From: Cunninghamia lanceolata
Lineage: Eukaryota > Streptophyta > Pinopsida > Cupressales > Cupressaceae
Assembly (NCBI GenBank): GCA_027924645.1
Contig: BSBN01000233.1
Span: 12,790,501 to 12,854,500 of the forward strand
Direction: 5' to 3'
Length of the DNA stretch: 64,000 nucleotides
Shown: positions 1 to 12,899 of the stretch, piece by piece
Position numbering within the stretch: the first letter of the stretch is position 1
How the letters are laid out: each line of letters opens with the position of its first letter
Position numbers and translations under genes: made by a program
The notes under the pieces: generated by a model
What the model was told of the DNA's origin: nothing
What the model saw: the letters and a program-made list of their open reading frames with translations, nothing else
Databases searched by the model: none

Positions 1-1065
1 TCAAGTGCCTCTTTTGAGATGCCAAAGCTTTTGGCAATGTTTTCTACTTCTTTTCTTACCTTTCTTTGCATCTCTGGTTGCCTTAGCTCAACATGGATCT
101 TCATACTCAATTCTTCAAAGGTTCCAAACCTTTCTGCCTTGGGATCCTTTGGTTGACTCAGCATGTGCTGAACATGCAGCTCTACGATTTTCTCATCCAC
201 CTCATACCCCATTGGCATGATCCACATTGTTCTTGGTTCCACTGCCTCCATTAGGCACTGATCAGTCTCTACCATAAAGCATATTGTGTCTTTGTATTTC
301 TCAACTAGAGATTGGGGAATTCTCTCTACCTTACATCATGTTCTGGAAGTTTTTGAAGAAACCCTAGAGAGTTGTGTTTTGTGCTTTGTCATCACCAAGT
401 CCATGTAAATAATCCCTGATTTGTATGGCAATCGGTCTGTCATTTTGCCATACCCATCCACTGGATCCGGGTAGCTCATTGATAAAGTAGAAGAATAAAC
501 ACAATATTAACCCACCATACTTAAATGAATTCTTTTTATCTTTCTTTATTTTTTGTAGATTCTCCAAGAGTTGGTTTAGAAGGAGCTGACAAAGGTCATA
601 GTCTGAATTCTTTCTTAACATTTCATAAGCAATGTAGATAGCAGTTCCAGGTATTGAATTTTCCCTGCTAGAATGATATATCTTGTATCCGATGATCATG
701 GAGGCAAACTTGATATCTAGATCAGTGATATCTTCTATTGTCATTGCTCTTTTGTCAAACCTAGATCCGGTATCCCATTCATCCTCAGCAAAACAGGAGA
801 AATGTATACACTATACAAAGTGCTTGTCACGGAGGGCCTTGCATTGGGGTTCGAGCTCAAATGAATCATCTATTAGTTGTTTGTGGTAGATATTCCTCAA
901 TTTGAACTCTCTGAATTCTTTAATGTTTGCATGAATGTAAACCCTAATATCTTCTGTATGCAAGACACCATGCGGAACACTAGAAAATGCTCCTAGGGGA
1001 TCTACTTCCAAGGATTTGTAGGGATGTTTTTTGAATTTGCGGCGAGGCCTATCAGTGATCTTCAC
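1..1065 (-). pseudogene. Unidentified ORF carried by the left-edge LTR element (broken, partial)
   Basis: I do not recognise this protein. One minus-strand frame is open from 1065 to 364 except for a TAG at 811-813. After a probable frameshift near 330-365 another frame stays open to position 1. The combined reading exceeds 330 residues. The first part is rich in charged residues. A central stretch near 480-530 reads GLILCLFFYFINELPG and is hydrophobic. The last part is rich in Met, Glu and Lys and may be helical. It lacks the D-D-E integrase, YVDD and RNase H signatures. It lies 3' of gag inside the element, so it is either an element-specific accessory ORF or a captured host sequence. The TAG fits a CAG codon changed by C to T. 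Confidence 0.5.
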
Positions 1066-1731
1066 AATATTTGGAGTAGCTATTATTCAAGGATTTATAG
1101 AGAGATATTTAATAACGAAAAATACCTCTTGCGCTTATAGGGTTCTCGAAGTGAACTTGAATGATTTGCTGATTGAATCAACTCCAAAGGTTGGTCTTTG
1201 AGAAGTTTGAAGGAATTTGTTGCAGAGCTCTCCTTTCTTTCTTTTCGAATTCAAATGTGCAAATGACGAGGACATGAACCCTTTTGATTGCGAGAAAAAC
1301 CCTAAATTCATACTGCAATAAATGCGCAACTTGAGTTATTTCGGTTGCTCTGTTCTGCTTATTCTGAAATAGATCTCTTCCGGATTACTAAGATATGCTT
1401 AGAATTATTCTTGATGAATATTGTCAATCTATCTTTATTTCACTAATCATTTGATCTATCCGCAGATCAGGATACCTCAATTTGGGATCATACCGGATCA
1501 AATTGTGATGATCTTGTTTTACCGGATGACTGTTACACCAGATCAATCTGGAAGGATTAGATTTTTCAAATTTTCTTGCAGATCTTCCAAATCTTGATCA
1601 GGGCTTATTTAGATCTTTCTCTAAAAACCCTTTAATCCACAACCTTTCATATGCCAATTTTAGGTACCAATTGACTGGCTGGGGGAATTGGCTTAACTTA
1701 TGTTGCTCCCCCTGAGCCATAGCTCATCCAT

Positions 1732-2943
1732 TTAGTTTCCGGAAGGAGTATCAGCACCATATTCTGGTGCGGATCCATCCCCTACATTCTCTATACTTTT
1801 CTTCACCCAAATCTTGTTCATCTCACTTTGAACTTCATCTGCATTCACTTTTCTTTTGCCTTTGTTTTGATTCTGATTATGATGCACCAGACCCCTTTTG
1901 TCTTGATTCTTGTTTCTACAGAATTTGGCAATATGACCGGATCTATTGCAATTGTAGAAAACAATTTTTCTTTGGATATTTGATTGATATCCTCTTGATC
2001 TGCATTGATTAGCCATATGTCCCATTCTATTGCATGCAAAGCATTTACCATTAAAAGAATTGTTCATTTGCATATAGCTACACTCATGGGATTTGTGACC
2101 ATACCTTTTGCAATTGAAACACTGTCTGGAGGAGGATGTAATATTTTGATTCATTCTTCTCCTACACTGATTTGCTTTATGACCAAAGTTATTGCAGTGG
2201 TGGCAGTATCCATTGAAGGATGGATATCTTTGAGCATTTGGTTGTCTTACAAGAGGTCTTCTAGGCTCGTTTCTTGGATTTTCTGATCTGGAGTTCTTCT
2301 GACAGGATTCAGAGCATTCACCTTTTTCATACCCCAAGCCACACTTGTCATCTACCCTCTTTTGGCTTTCAAGAAGTACTTCAAGTTGAGCAGAGCTTAC
2401 CTTGAATTTCTCTTTCTATTCATTTGCTATTTGAAGATCCCTTTTGAGAGTGTCAATTTGATTTTCAAGTTGTTCTTCTTTTTCTTTAGCTTCTTCAAGA
2501 TCAGATTCTAGATGCCTGATTATTCTATCCATATTGTGGCAGTCTTCAGATTTCTCCTTAAGAGATTGTCTTAGGTTATCTTCAATTTTTCTTTTCTCTT
2601 CAATTTCTTGGGTGAATTTCATGACTCCTGATTCCATTTCATGTCTTATCATAATGGTCTCTTTTGATAACTTTTCACATAGCTTGGTTTTCTCCTTCAG
2701 ATCTTCATTTGTATCATTTTCTTCACCTTGACTTGCCAATTGTTGAATTAGATCCTTTCTCTTTTTCATAGAGAGACTTAGTTTCCCTCTTAGTTCACTA
2801 ATGAAATCATCGACCTGTTTGAGTCTTTCCTTCAGTTCATTAACTTCAGAATTAGATTGCTCAAGGTCATCTAGGGCAAACTAAAGTTGTTGCCTCATAC
2901 CATACATATCCATTTGAATTCCCAGATCTTCCTCAAGCTGTTA
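1732..2943 (-). pseudogene. gag: Gag-like protein with coiled coil and four CCHC zinc knuckles
   Basis: The frame runs from about 2943 to 1732. The N-terminal part (2943-2419) is a long heptad-rich Glu/Lys coiled coil. The C-terminal part (2337-1732) holds four zinc knuckles; for example CHHCNNFGHKANQC, CFNCKRYGHKSHEC and CFACNRMGHMANQC are CX2CX4HX4C. The fourth begins YNC where the first Cys should be, so it has lost a ligand. TAG stops at 2416-2418 and near 2881 interrupt the same frame, and both fit CAG to TAG. The coil starts only about 20 bp inside the primer binding site. A usual gag N-terminal domain therefore has no room and was probably deleted. Gag packages the element RNA into cytoplasmic particles; this copy is not functional. 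Confidence 0.75.
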
Positions 2944-2964
2944 GGCTCTATTTGGAGGAACTTG

Positions 2965-2976
2965 GCTCTGATACCA
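2965..2976 (-). other. Primer binding site (initiator tRNA-Met type)
   Basis: The minus strand reads TGGTATCAGAGC, the usual complement of the 3' end of plant initiator tRNA-Met, two bases inside the LTR edge. It sets the element orientation as minus. Confidence 0.85.
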
Positions 2977-2978
2977 AT

Positions 2979-4042
2979 TGTTGATAACTGAGAGGGGGGG
3001 TGAATCAGTTATCTTAATTGCTTGAGCTTTTTGAACTTTCTTAACAGTTAATGCAATAAATGAATAAACATAACAATGAAATGGAAATAACACCAATACA
3101 CATGACACAATGATTTTGATGTGCAAAACCCGGTTAAGGGAAAAACCACGGGGTGATTAACCCAAGATATTATTCTCTGTTAGAAGAATAGAAGATACAA
3201 AATGGCACTTGCCAATTTAGGGCTCACTGCCCGAGCACACTGCTCACAAGAGGCTCACTACCTACAAGAGACTCACTATCTACAAGAAAGGAAGATAACA
3301 CAATGTTTGAACTGATGAGAAGCATCCACACATGCTAAGATTTAGTTCTGGTTGAGTTCAATAAACTGATCTGCTGCACTTCATTCTTACTTTCTTTTGG
3401 TTCAGCTGTCCTGTCACATTCTGGACCTATCTTACTGCCTTCACACTACTCTTCTTCTTTTCTTCGCACAATTACTCATTCACACCACACGCCTTCATAT
3501 CTAAATTCATCTGGTATATATATCCGCACAAGTAATCTCACCACCTTTCTAGTCGGCATCCGGAATAGTCAATATTTTCCCAAGCTTTGATCTGTCAGCT
3601 GGATCCTTGCTTACCAAGTGATGCAGATCTAGGAGATGTAGAAGTTATCAATCATGTCATCCAATCATGAATGATACCTCAAGAAACTTAGTCATCAGCA
3701 ATATCTCTTCCGGATTTGGGTCTGACACTCTGCCGGTACAGTTCTTCCTCTGTCTACTCTGCCAAACAGGAACCCAACACTCAAGTGCTCATATCTCTTC
3801 ACCCTTCCATCACCAGAGGCTAAATCCTTGGAATCTATTAGTCAAGGTACTCCTCTTAACTTCCCCAAATCTGCACTTCACTGAGATACTTCCTCTGAGA
3901 GATCCGGACTTGACTGTCGGACCTTGTTGACTGCTCCGTTCTTGCTTGCTGGATCATAACACTTCTTCAATCTGACTTCTGGTAGAGACTCATCATGTCT
4001 TGTGGATGTGTGGGATAACCTTTGTTGCCATCAATGACAACA
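2979..4042 (-). repeat. 5' LTR of the left-edge element (about 1064 bp)
   Basis: On the plus strand it starts TGTTGATAACTG and ends GATGACAACA-like at 4042, giving TG...CA termini. The inner edge is fixed by the adjacent primer binding site. The outer edge is inferred from the terminal dinucleotide only, because the partner LTR lies outside the window. Confidence 0.65.
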
Positions 4043-5834
4043 TACATGAATCCATATAGTGTCTCTTTCCAACAATGTAAACTACAAAATTTATGTCACT
4101 ATCCAAATAATGCTTCTTGGTATACTAGGCAACACCTAACAATCTCATTGAAATTTATAAGATAGAAGTATGTGAAGCATCACTTGTCTATTCACATGGT
4201 ATAAAATATGGCATCTTGGATATCATGTATCCTACTATAAGTATTAAATATCTATAGTGTTGACTCCTCATGATTCCCAAAATAATTGAAGTTAATTTAT
4301 CATTCCATGAATTATCTAGAATGTGTAAGAGATTATACAATCCATAATCTTGAATTCCCCTTTACCAAACCAATAAACTTGACATTTCTATATGTAGTCC
4401 TTTGTATTTTAGGTCTCATTTATGACCAATAATTTCTTCCTCAAAAGTATCAATGTCTTGTCCACTCTAATGTCTCTATCCATCCCTCCAATAGGATTTT
4501 CTCTAATCAAACTCTCTTGCATTGACCCTTATGATAAAAATAAATATTATATCTTTAACAACAACCCATGTTAAGAATGAAGTAGTCCACTCACTATGTA
4601 TCCTATCTTGACTGGAACTATATTTTAACATGCCTCCCCAAAATTGATATTATGTCAAATAAAATTTCATCTTTTTAAATCTTATAACTTTAGCTCTCAT
4701 CTATGTGATCTCTCAATGAACTTCTCTTTCTCAACATATCTACTATGTAGTTGTATTTACTACTCCTATGATTTAACACAAATTTGGTAACTCTACAAAA
4801 AATTAAACCATTTTATGTGCTTCTAGTTCAAAATTTACATTGATTCTCGATAAATTACGGTGCCTAATGACGAATATACAAAAAAAGTTATTTGGCAACA
4901 ATTTTAATACATCCACTTATGAACAATTTGCATGTATATTTAATAGCATAATTTTGTAATCATAAATTGAATATATGTTCTTTATGTCATTTAGCTTTCC
5001 AATAAAGTGCATGACCACTAGTCTCCCCTCTTTGCTTAACATTGCTCTAGTTGTTTTATTGCTATATTAATCTAATGAATTATTTGAGAATGAAAATGTG
5101 ATTTAGTGTGGTCACCCTCAATATAAGTTGAAATATGTGTCACTATACACTCATAATCAATGTCTAATAATGGTCATAGATAAGCATGAAGGCACAAAAA
5201 AGTGGTGTGTAATGATGTGATTATCAAATCACATGTATAGCTAAATAGCCCCTGATGGGAAAAATAACACAACAGAGCTTGTGAGTGGGGAGATAAGATG
5301 CCCATGATATAAATATATAGCTCAATATAAAGACATAAGATGTGAAAGGAGGGAAAACATGATGTCCCTATTGTAAATTCAATGTAGCAATAAGAGTACA
5401 ATATGTTGGGGGGAAGGCATTATATGCCCCCATCTCATGTGGTAATTCTAAAAATGTGATATGTCAATGTAGGCTCAATATGTAAGATTTAAAATCATGG
5501 TATGAAAATATAGGATCAAAGTATAAGCTTTAGATAAAACAAGGTAAGCTCAATAAGTGACTCTAGGAGTGTGATATAACAATCTAAGATCAGTGTAAAG
5601 GCTCTAATAAACAAGATATAACCATATAAGATCAACAAGACATCAGCAATAGTAAAAGACTAAGGAACACACATGGCCATGGGCATAAAATACCTTGAGG
5701 CAAGAAGTAACATGATAAAAAGAGGAAAGGAGATGGAAGCAAAAGATAAGCAAAGGCAAGTGAGCAACACAAGTGGGAAATAAAAGAAAAAAGGCAAAGG
5801 TGAGTAAAGTGTATGTAAACAAGAATATGCAGTA
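4043..5834. other. AT-rich intergenic DNA, no gene seen
   Basis: Short ORFs only, with no recognisable domains. It is the flank of the left-edge LTR element. I see no strong repeats or promoter signals. Confidence 0.5.
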
Positions 5835-7160
5835 GGGGCATCTTTCTTTTCTGAGTCGGGCGGCTTCTTTGCAGCCTTGTATCAGTTTCCTTTAATAAAA
5901 ACAAGTTGGCAAGTTTTGACTCAGGCACTGCCACATGGTGAGGCCTCGCATCTGTAGGACACCAATTTCTAGCAGGCCCTTCCGTTGCATGATTAGCTAG
6001 GCATTGTGACTCAACCCAAAAGTGGGCCCCATTTCATCAACACAAAAGCAATCCTCGAGACTCTTTAGAGTAACACGTGGCATCAGCTTGCATCTCCAAG
6101 ACAATGGAAAGTCTGACACTTTTGAAACATTGCACCATTGGTGGATCATGTTGAATCATCCCAGGCGGGTCCCTCTCATGAAGCAAAGAAGGGTGAGTGT
6201 TTCAAATCATTCCAAGGCTATGTGTTGTAGCTACACATCTCGAAGAGATGCTAATTCTGACATAGGTTTTTGTGTGTACCTTTAAGACATGTGGTGCTAA
6301 GTCACATTTGGTGGGCTCGATGAGTCAAAAGAAGGATTGTGCGGTAGAGGCTTTCTCAGAGCCACGTGACACAACCCCGCTCATCCTTAGGGAGCTAGGA
6401 ACTACCACTAAGGGATATTATGCCATTGGTTGGAGAATCCAACTCATCTTTGTGGTGGGGCCCATATTATTGAGGCTTGATGAAAAAAGATAACTAGCAT
6501 TGGAGTCTTGAGGTGATTACAATGGCTCGATGTGGTGCCTTTGTGCACATTCAAGGGGTGCCAATTTGGCATAGATTTCTTAGTATGCCATTGGCCAATG
6601 ACAATAACTCAATAGTGGTGGGGCTTAGTATCTATTAGGGAGTGGGAACCAAAGAGACATGGTGAAGAGCCACACGGTAGTACTGCACACAATCTAATTG
6701 TAACAACGCTGACACCCTTCTAGTGTTGTGCTATTGGTTTAGGCAGGGGTGACTCTAGTGGGCCCAGTTTCTTTTGAGGGTTGAGGCCTAGGGAAGCATG
6801 TGATAGTCCCAAGAGGACACTTGGTGCAACCACACACCTTGTCAATGAGGTAGAACTGACACACGATATGGGTTGTGCCATTAGTTGTTTGATGACGAGT
6901 CAACGACGGTGGTTCTGTGAAGCATCAAGAGGGCTCTTGGCTATTGGATGAACCATTAAGGGATCCAAAGACTAGTTTCAAATAGAGGAAGAGCCACAAT
7001 GAGGGGTAAAGGAAACACAAAAGAGGGGCTCCATGTGGTGTGATTGCGCTACTCCTCAACGAAACAAGCTCGACTCTCCCTAGTTGATGCGCCATTGGCT
7101 CATTTGTGCCATGTCACCATGGTGGGTCTCATTCTCTTCGAGTATCAAAGGTAACTCATT
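5835..7160. repeat. Dispersed repeat A, copy 1
   Basis: About 1.3 kb that is closely matched, in the same order and orientation, by 49812-51125. Shared landmarks are the GCATCTTTCTTTTCT opening, CACTGCCACATGG, and the CATGTGGTGTGATTGCGCT block near the end. Both copies run directly into repeat R1. It has no coding capacity that I recognise: the small ORFs at 6022-6493 are not conserved as proteins. It may be part of a larger non-coding transposon. Class unknown. Confidence 0.6.
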
Positions 7161-7700
7161 CTTTTAGGGGAAGCACACCTATGTTATATTTTTCTGACGA
7201 AAACATGACCATTTTGTATGCTCCCCCTATTTGACCCTCTTAATCTTCACCATTTTTTTTAAAATAGTAGTTTAGAAACTAGATTTTGAGCACTACTAAT
7301 CTTGTTCTTGTCACATCTTGAAATTTTGAACATGGGTATGTTGAATTTCTCATCCAAGATTAGTTTTTGCTGATTTCAAGAAAAAAGTGGCCACTTTTGA
7401 CCCCCTTTTAGCCCCTATTTCTATGTACATACTCACATTTACAATTGAAATGTCTATTTTGATCCACTTAAGCAAAAAAATTAATAATGGCACACATAGA
7501 AAAAAGATATACAATGTAGATAGAACAACAATTCATTCTACATTACTTATGTACTATAACAAATCTAGATTAATTCCATTTAGTAATGAAACACTAGATT
7601 CTTTACAAAAATATTAGAAATAATTACACGTGATGCTCATACATGAAACTTCTTTTATATGGAGTCATTTCTTATATTATATTGATAAAAGAATATGAGA
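7160..7700 (-). repeat. Dispersed repeat R1, copy 1
   Basis: Carries the R1 landmarks TATGCTCCCCCTATTTGACC and AAAGTGGCCACTTTTGACC. Related stretches occur at 11775-12330 (opposite strand), 32850-33060, 37140-37850, 51130-51440 and 61330-61560. There is no ORF of interest. Confidence 0.65.
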
Positions 7701-7811
7701 AAATGACAAAGCCCAACTAACTACTTCAAAAATATTAATATGATGTTTTGTGATGACTTATAGTAGGCATAGCCTATACAAGACAATATAGTCTTTAAAA
7801 ATCCTATCATG

Positions 7812-7812
<1 letters not shown>

Positions 7813-7880
<68 letters not shown>
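7813..7880. repeat. (AC)n microsatellite, about 34 units
   Basis: Uninterrupted dinucleotide run. It creates a spurious valine/cysteine-repeat ORF on the minus strand. Confidence 0.97.
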
Positions 7881-7885
<5 letters not shown>

Positions 7886-10400
7886 GAATGTTGATTAATT
7901 CATAAATTAGCAACGATATAACAATTGGACATAATATGATTACAAGAAACACACACCATACTCATTTCTTAATGATAAACTACAATGCTTCAAATCCATT
8001 TCAATGTACCATATGCACGGATTCATGACATGCTTTAAGAAAGAAATACATATTATACAATCAAAGAACTATGTGCAATAGACAATATAGAAGCTATACT
8101 AGCAAGGCTACTTCCTAAAAAGTTGAAAATTATAATATTCAGTTTATATGCACCACCTAATACAAAATAATCTACAATAATCTATATTATTGGACACCCA
8201 TTACTTTACATACACTTCAATGACAATCTCTTGATGTTGAGTAGACTTCAATATAAATATAAATGAATACAATATAAATTCAAACACATTAAAAACATTC
8301 AACAACAGTAATAGACATTTCCTACTCAACAACAATAACTCTTTATTAAAATCACTTATTGACCATGTTTGGTCAAACATCAACAAAAACAAATATAAAA
8401 TCTTCAAATAGACATTGGAGTGATCACAACCTCATCCACCCTTTACTAGATAATTCAACCATAAACAAACATTGGCATAACAACTATAAACTCATATCAT
8501 GTATCAATGGAAGAGCATTTGTAAATTAAAATATATGGTGAACATGATACATTGTGCAATATATAAGCAACCCCAACAAGTAAGTTGCACTCAACTAATA
8601 TATTATCTTAACCAATAAGATTGTATTAGTAATTCTACACATATTATATAATCACTAATACTAACATCAGACACTCAAATTTCACTTTCTTCTTACAAGA
8701 AAAATGAAAAGGCCAACTAACACATAAAAAATGAAAATATTATCTTAACCATTAAGATTGTATTAGTAATTCTACACATATATTACAATCACTGATACTA
8801 ACATCATACACTCAAATTTCACTTTCTTCTTATAGGAAGAATGGAAAGGCCAACTAACACATCTACACTTACTCTTCTCAATATATTAATTTAAAACATT
8901 AACATTTCTTTTAGATTCTGATACTACATATGCAGAGAGTGTTGTGTATTGAAATTACTTAATTATTTGATGCAAACAAAGAGTATTAATAGACAATGTC
9001 ATAACTATATATGAGTTAAATAATTACAAACATGGATTTGTATTAAAATGAAACGTTCTTGTGACATGTCACAACAACTGACAAGCACCAAAATATAAGG
9101 ATACTCTGTGCTAACTTAATTGATACCAAAAGTGAAATGGTTGTTAATTTAAACATTTCTAGTAACACTCTACAATACCGCCGCCATAAAGTGAACATAG
9201 GGAAGAGTTTACAAATTAAAAATTTTCAAATAGCAAACAAGATAGCCTATTATTATAAAGATAGTATTGCATCCTCATTTTAAGTGCTACAAACCCCATA
9301 AAACATTCCATGAATCTTTACAAGTTGATTCTTAACACAAGAATTACAAAGCTTTGCATTAGTATAATGCATATCTAATTGACAATATTGTTGCAATTGT
9401 AAAGCAATGAAAGTCTTGGGAACAACAAACACTTCATATGAAAGATGGAAAGTTAGATATGGACAAAACAATTGTAAGTTTGACTACATTCGTTACAATT
9501 TCACCAACATTAGTCTTTCAAACTTGGTACCAATCCACTGAATAAAAACTACTAGTAAATAAAAATTATTTCATGCTATTCAAAAACATAGTTCTAGCAC
9601 ATAGACTTGATGATATCACATTCTACACAACTCAGTTCACCTTCATCACCAAATTAATACCAATAAGACTACTTGAAGGCTTAATTGCATTACTTGCTAC
9701 AGTTAACAAGGTAAACAACCATTCCAAAAAATATATATTTAACTAGTTAAAACAAAAGAAAAAATAAATACCATCTATATCGTATTATTTTTTACTAGGT
9801 TGAGAGAAAATTAATAGTTGCAAACAAATACTCAAACCATTCGAACCTATTTGCATAAGATGTAACCTAGCCATTGAAGGTTTTGGTACATTAGAATCAG
9901 ATACAGTTCATTGTAACAGATGTAACAAAATGTGTATAGTTACCTACTCACAACATATTAATTACAGTTTAAATACATCGAACAACAAAGCACATTGTAA
10001 TTCTATTTGCCCTTGTAATGGGTTCGGGCCCTTCTCGTGCTTTTACTTTATCAAAACAAATCCTTAATGTGATTTATTAAAAAAATATACTAGACAACAT
10101 CTTCTCTAGATTAACACAAGTACAATATGAAGAATACATTGAAGACAAGTTGGTAATCATATACATGATGAGGGACTTTAAAATGCAACCAATTTTTACA
10201 ATAGACTAGGACAATGTAATCCAAGAACTTGCTGCAAAAAACACAAAATACAAACTAAAAGGTACAATAGTTGCTTCTTCCTCGTAAAGATATCTTGAAA
10301 ATTACAAAGAATATATAAGTTAAACTAATTATTGATTTTAATTTTTTTGCAATATCTTGAAGAAAGTACAAAGCTACAACCATATTTTTCATCACCATAT
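7881..10400. other. AT-rich DNA without genes; short tandem duplication at about 8599-8870
   Basis: No coding signal. Within it, a block of about 137 bp starting near 8599 is repeated at about 8738 with few changes (shared GATTGTATTAGTAATTCTAC and TTTCACTTTCTTCTTA). The rest is AT-rich and apparently single copy in this window. Confidence 0.55.
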
Positions 10401-10676
10401 TTTTTAGAAGGTGATCTCCAGGAAGAAGACAAAGATTATAGGTATAGATCCAGTGAAGGCATCAATTTCTGTAAACCCTAATTAGGGTCTAGGGCACCCA
10501 AGCACAGTAGTCCTAGGCATTTCTGCTCTCAGATCTAGGTTTTGAATTGTGAACCCTAATATCTATTGTTCATTCAATTTCTGGGTTCTTGCTTCTGACC
10601 ATTTGTTGTGCTCCGATCTTGCTCAATTAGGGTCTCTTGTCTCGCCCTAGTTTGATTGGTTGGATTTTTTGGTGTG
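10400..10676. other. Host sequence at the left flank of the 11-kb LTR element
   Basis: Less AT-rich, with two AACCCTAAT-type motifs and text resembling a gene 5' region. It rejoins 21928-22090 once the element is removed. No ORF can be assigned. Positions 10672-10676 are the left target duplication GGATT. Confidence 0.4.
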
Positions 10677-11094
10677 AACAAGGTTATTACCTATACGGTT
10701 TACCCTTGTGTGGATAATTCATATTATTTAAATTATTTATTAGTTAAATAATACTCACACACATGTTCACATGTTACGTTGACTTAGTGAGTCTACTAGA
10801 TGTTTCTAGTTGTGTCTAGTTGTTGTACTAGGTGTTGATAGTTGTCTTATCCTACACATGTGATCTAGTTGGCATCCTATCCTCTAGTTGTCACATGTGA
10901 TAGGAATGTGACACATGTACTACAACATCTTGTGTTTCACCTTGGTCTTTATAACCAAGGCTTCTCATTGTATCATATCATCACATTATCTTTGTATAGA
11001 ATATTATTCTATCATGTTGATCTTCTTTGATTCTTGTGATTAGCTCTTATGCATCTTGATCCTGGGATAGCTACCTCCATAGCTAATTCTAACA
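10677..11094 (+). repeat. 5' LTR of the 11-kb element (418 bp)
   Basis: Aligns with 21487-21927 throughout, including GTGTGGATAATTCATATTAT and CCTGGGATAGCTACCTCC. It ends in ..TAACA immediately before the primer binding site. Confidence 0.88.
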
Positions 11095-11106
11095 TGGTAT
11101 CAGAGC
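11095..11106 (+). other. Primer binding site (initiator tRNA-Met type)
   Basis: TGGTATCAGAGC directly abuts the 5' LTR with no spacer. Confidence 0.9.
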
Positions 11107-11771
11107 TGGTAGATTGTCTAGAGTTAGTTCAATTAGAAGATCTTAGATAGTAATTTATTTTTCTTTCTTGAAACCAAGTATGCTTTTCTCTTGCATCCTT
11201 GGATGACCTAGAGAATCAGAAAGGTTGAAAGAAATAACAATTTTTAGGGGCCTTCTTATTTGTGATTTTAAATTGTAGGTTTGTTTTGGTGCATTTTAGA
11301 GCAAAACTGACCTCACCATTGAGATCAGAAGGGTCAAATCTGCTAAGATTGACTGTAAACTCGACATACTTTGGTCACAGTCAAATGTGGCATTTTTTTA
11401 CCCCCTGTGCAGATTTATCAGTTGAAAAGGCAAAATTTTTTAGCAGAGGGCAATAATGCCCCCTACAAATTTTCTGGGTTGATAGTCATTGACCAGTGTG
11501 GGGCATGCATTTACCAGGTTGAACGGCCTCATAGGCCACTGATCCAACATTGTCTCGGGCTCATTTTGGGTGTTTGGCCTTTACACCTCTATTTCAGCCT
11601 ATATCTAAATCTGCTCGGCCTTGGAACCACTCAGCACGTTTTGGACCCATTATGACCTCTCAACTCTAGCCATTATTTTTGTGAATTTTAGATTTCTACA
11701 CTAGATCGGCCTCTCTGGATTTCCAGCCACAATCCAGTATCATCGGCCCCAGAATCCTTGGCCTCTATTTT
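11107..11771. other. Non-coding left interior of the 11-kb element
   Basis: No gag or pol signature. Two overlapping ORFs of 64-94 residues show no domains. It ends with CTCTATTTT (11763-11771), which recurs at 18144-18152. Confidence 0.5.
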
Positions 11772-11774
11772 CTA

Positions 11775-12330
11775 CAGGGGTAAGTGCAAGAAGATGGGGG
11801 TCAAAAAGGGGTCTTAAGTGGCCACTTTTTTTCTAAAATTAGGAAATGTTGGCCTTGGATGAGAAATTGAGCATAGTTACACTCAAAATTTGGAGATGCA
11901 ACCAAAACAATGTTCGTAGTGCTCCGAGTCTACTTTCTAAACTAATTTAAAAAAAAATGGTATAGATTAAGGGGTTCAAAAGAGGGAGCCACAGAAATTG
12001 GTGTTGTTTTTGTAAAAAAAACATAACATAGCATGTTTTGTATCTCCCTCAAAAGGTTAACTTTTTTTGGTATTTTTAAAATCGGTTCAGTGAGAAATTA
12101 GCTAACAGCATGTAGTTTATGCCCAATTTTTTTGATAATTTTTTGATGAATATTTGATTTTTTACTAATTTTCAAAGTGGACACATCTTAAAAAATAGAA
12201 TTTTGGCCGTGCTACCCCTATAATTTTTGAAAACTAATTGAAAATCATTTTTTTTTAATATGTGTAGAATGGAGTCTAGTTTCTAAATATGTAATTTTTT
12301 TGAAATTTCAATGAACGGTTAATTTACAAT
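11775..12330 (+). repeat. Dispersed repeat R1, copy 2 (opposite strand to the others)
   Basis: The reverse complement of the 7180-7400 type sequence, including AAGTGGCCACTTTTTTTC and the GATGAGAAATTGAGCATAG block. The part near 12030-12220 matches the reverse complement of 37140-37320. Confidence 0.6.
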
Positions 12331-12559
12331 GAAAAAAAGACCAAATAGTGGTTTTTGCCCAAAACCGGACACACAAACAAAAGAAAATAAAGATGAAAGG
12401 TTTAACATTGTCAAAATGTGAAAAAAATTACATCGTTAAATAGCTAAGAGAAAGCCTAACATTACCCAGGTGTTCGATTTGTTTGACCTTGAAACATGTG
12501 CAAATCTGAGGGATAGCACGAACAAAATTATGTGAAATCTTGAAAAATCTACAAAAACA

Positions 12560-12780
12560 CGTCTGTGGATGTTGAAAAGGCAATCCAAACCTTTGGGTTG
12601 GAAATCCAAAGCAAATCCCAAGCCCAAGGCTTGGGATTCCCAAAGCACAACATACCACAAGCGCATTATAATGCGAGCACGTTATGTTGTGCTTTTTTGC
12701 TTTTTTGCATGTTTGCCAGTGTTTTCCAAGTTCGACATAACACGAGCGCGTTATAACATGCTCATGTTATGTCTTCGTTT
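12560..12780. repeat. Cluster of short palindromes
   Basis: Contains GCGCATTATAATGCG-type palindromes and CCCAAGCCCAAGGCTTGGG. Related motifs recur at 16350-16391 and, on the other side of the telomere-like tract, at 17965-18070 (CTATAATGCGAGCACATTAT, GCTGAGCCAAAGGCTCAGC). Confidence 0.6.
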
Positions 12781-12899
12781 GAATGAGATATGTTCAAATT
12801 TCATAAGTATGTTTCATGGATGCTTAAATCTATTCTTATAGGTATGTATGCATGTACATGTATGCATGCTTGTATGTATGTATGTAAGTGTTTTGGGTT

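Larger units (their letters stand above)
1..4042 (-). mobile_element. LTR retrotransposon, right part (gag-bearing), continues off the left edge
   Basis: Reading the minus strand, the order is 5' LTR (4042 to 2979), a primer binding site, a gag-like coiled coil and CCHC region (2943 to 1732), then an unidentified long ORF that runs off the window. The LTR begins with a TGTTG-type terminus and ends in CA. It is followed after two bases by a sequence complementary to plant initiator tRNA-Met. No integrase or reverse transcriptase is visible in the 2.9 kb of internal sequence, so superfamily rests only on the gag type and primer site, which look copia-like. It may be a non-autonomous derivative, or the pol genes may lie outside the window. 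The other LTR and one target duplication are not seen. Confidence 0.75.

Noticed and set aside
7758..7952. Small Val/Cys-rich protein on the minus strand
   Set aside because: It is the translation of an (AC)n microsatellite.
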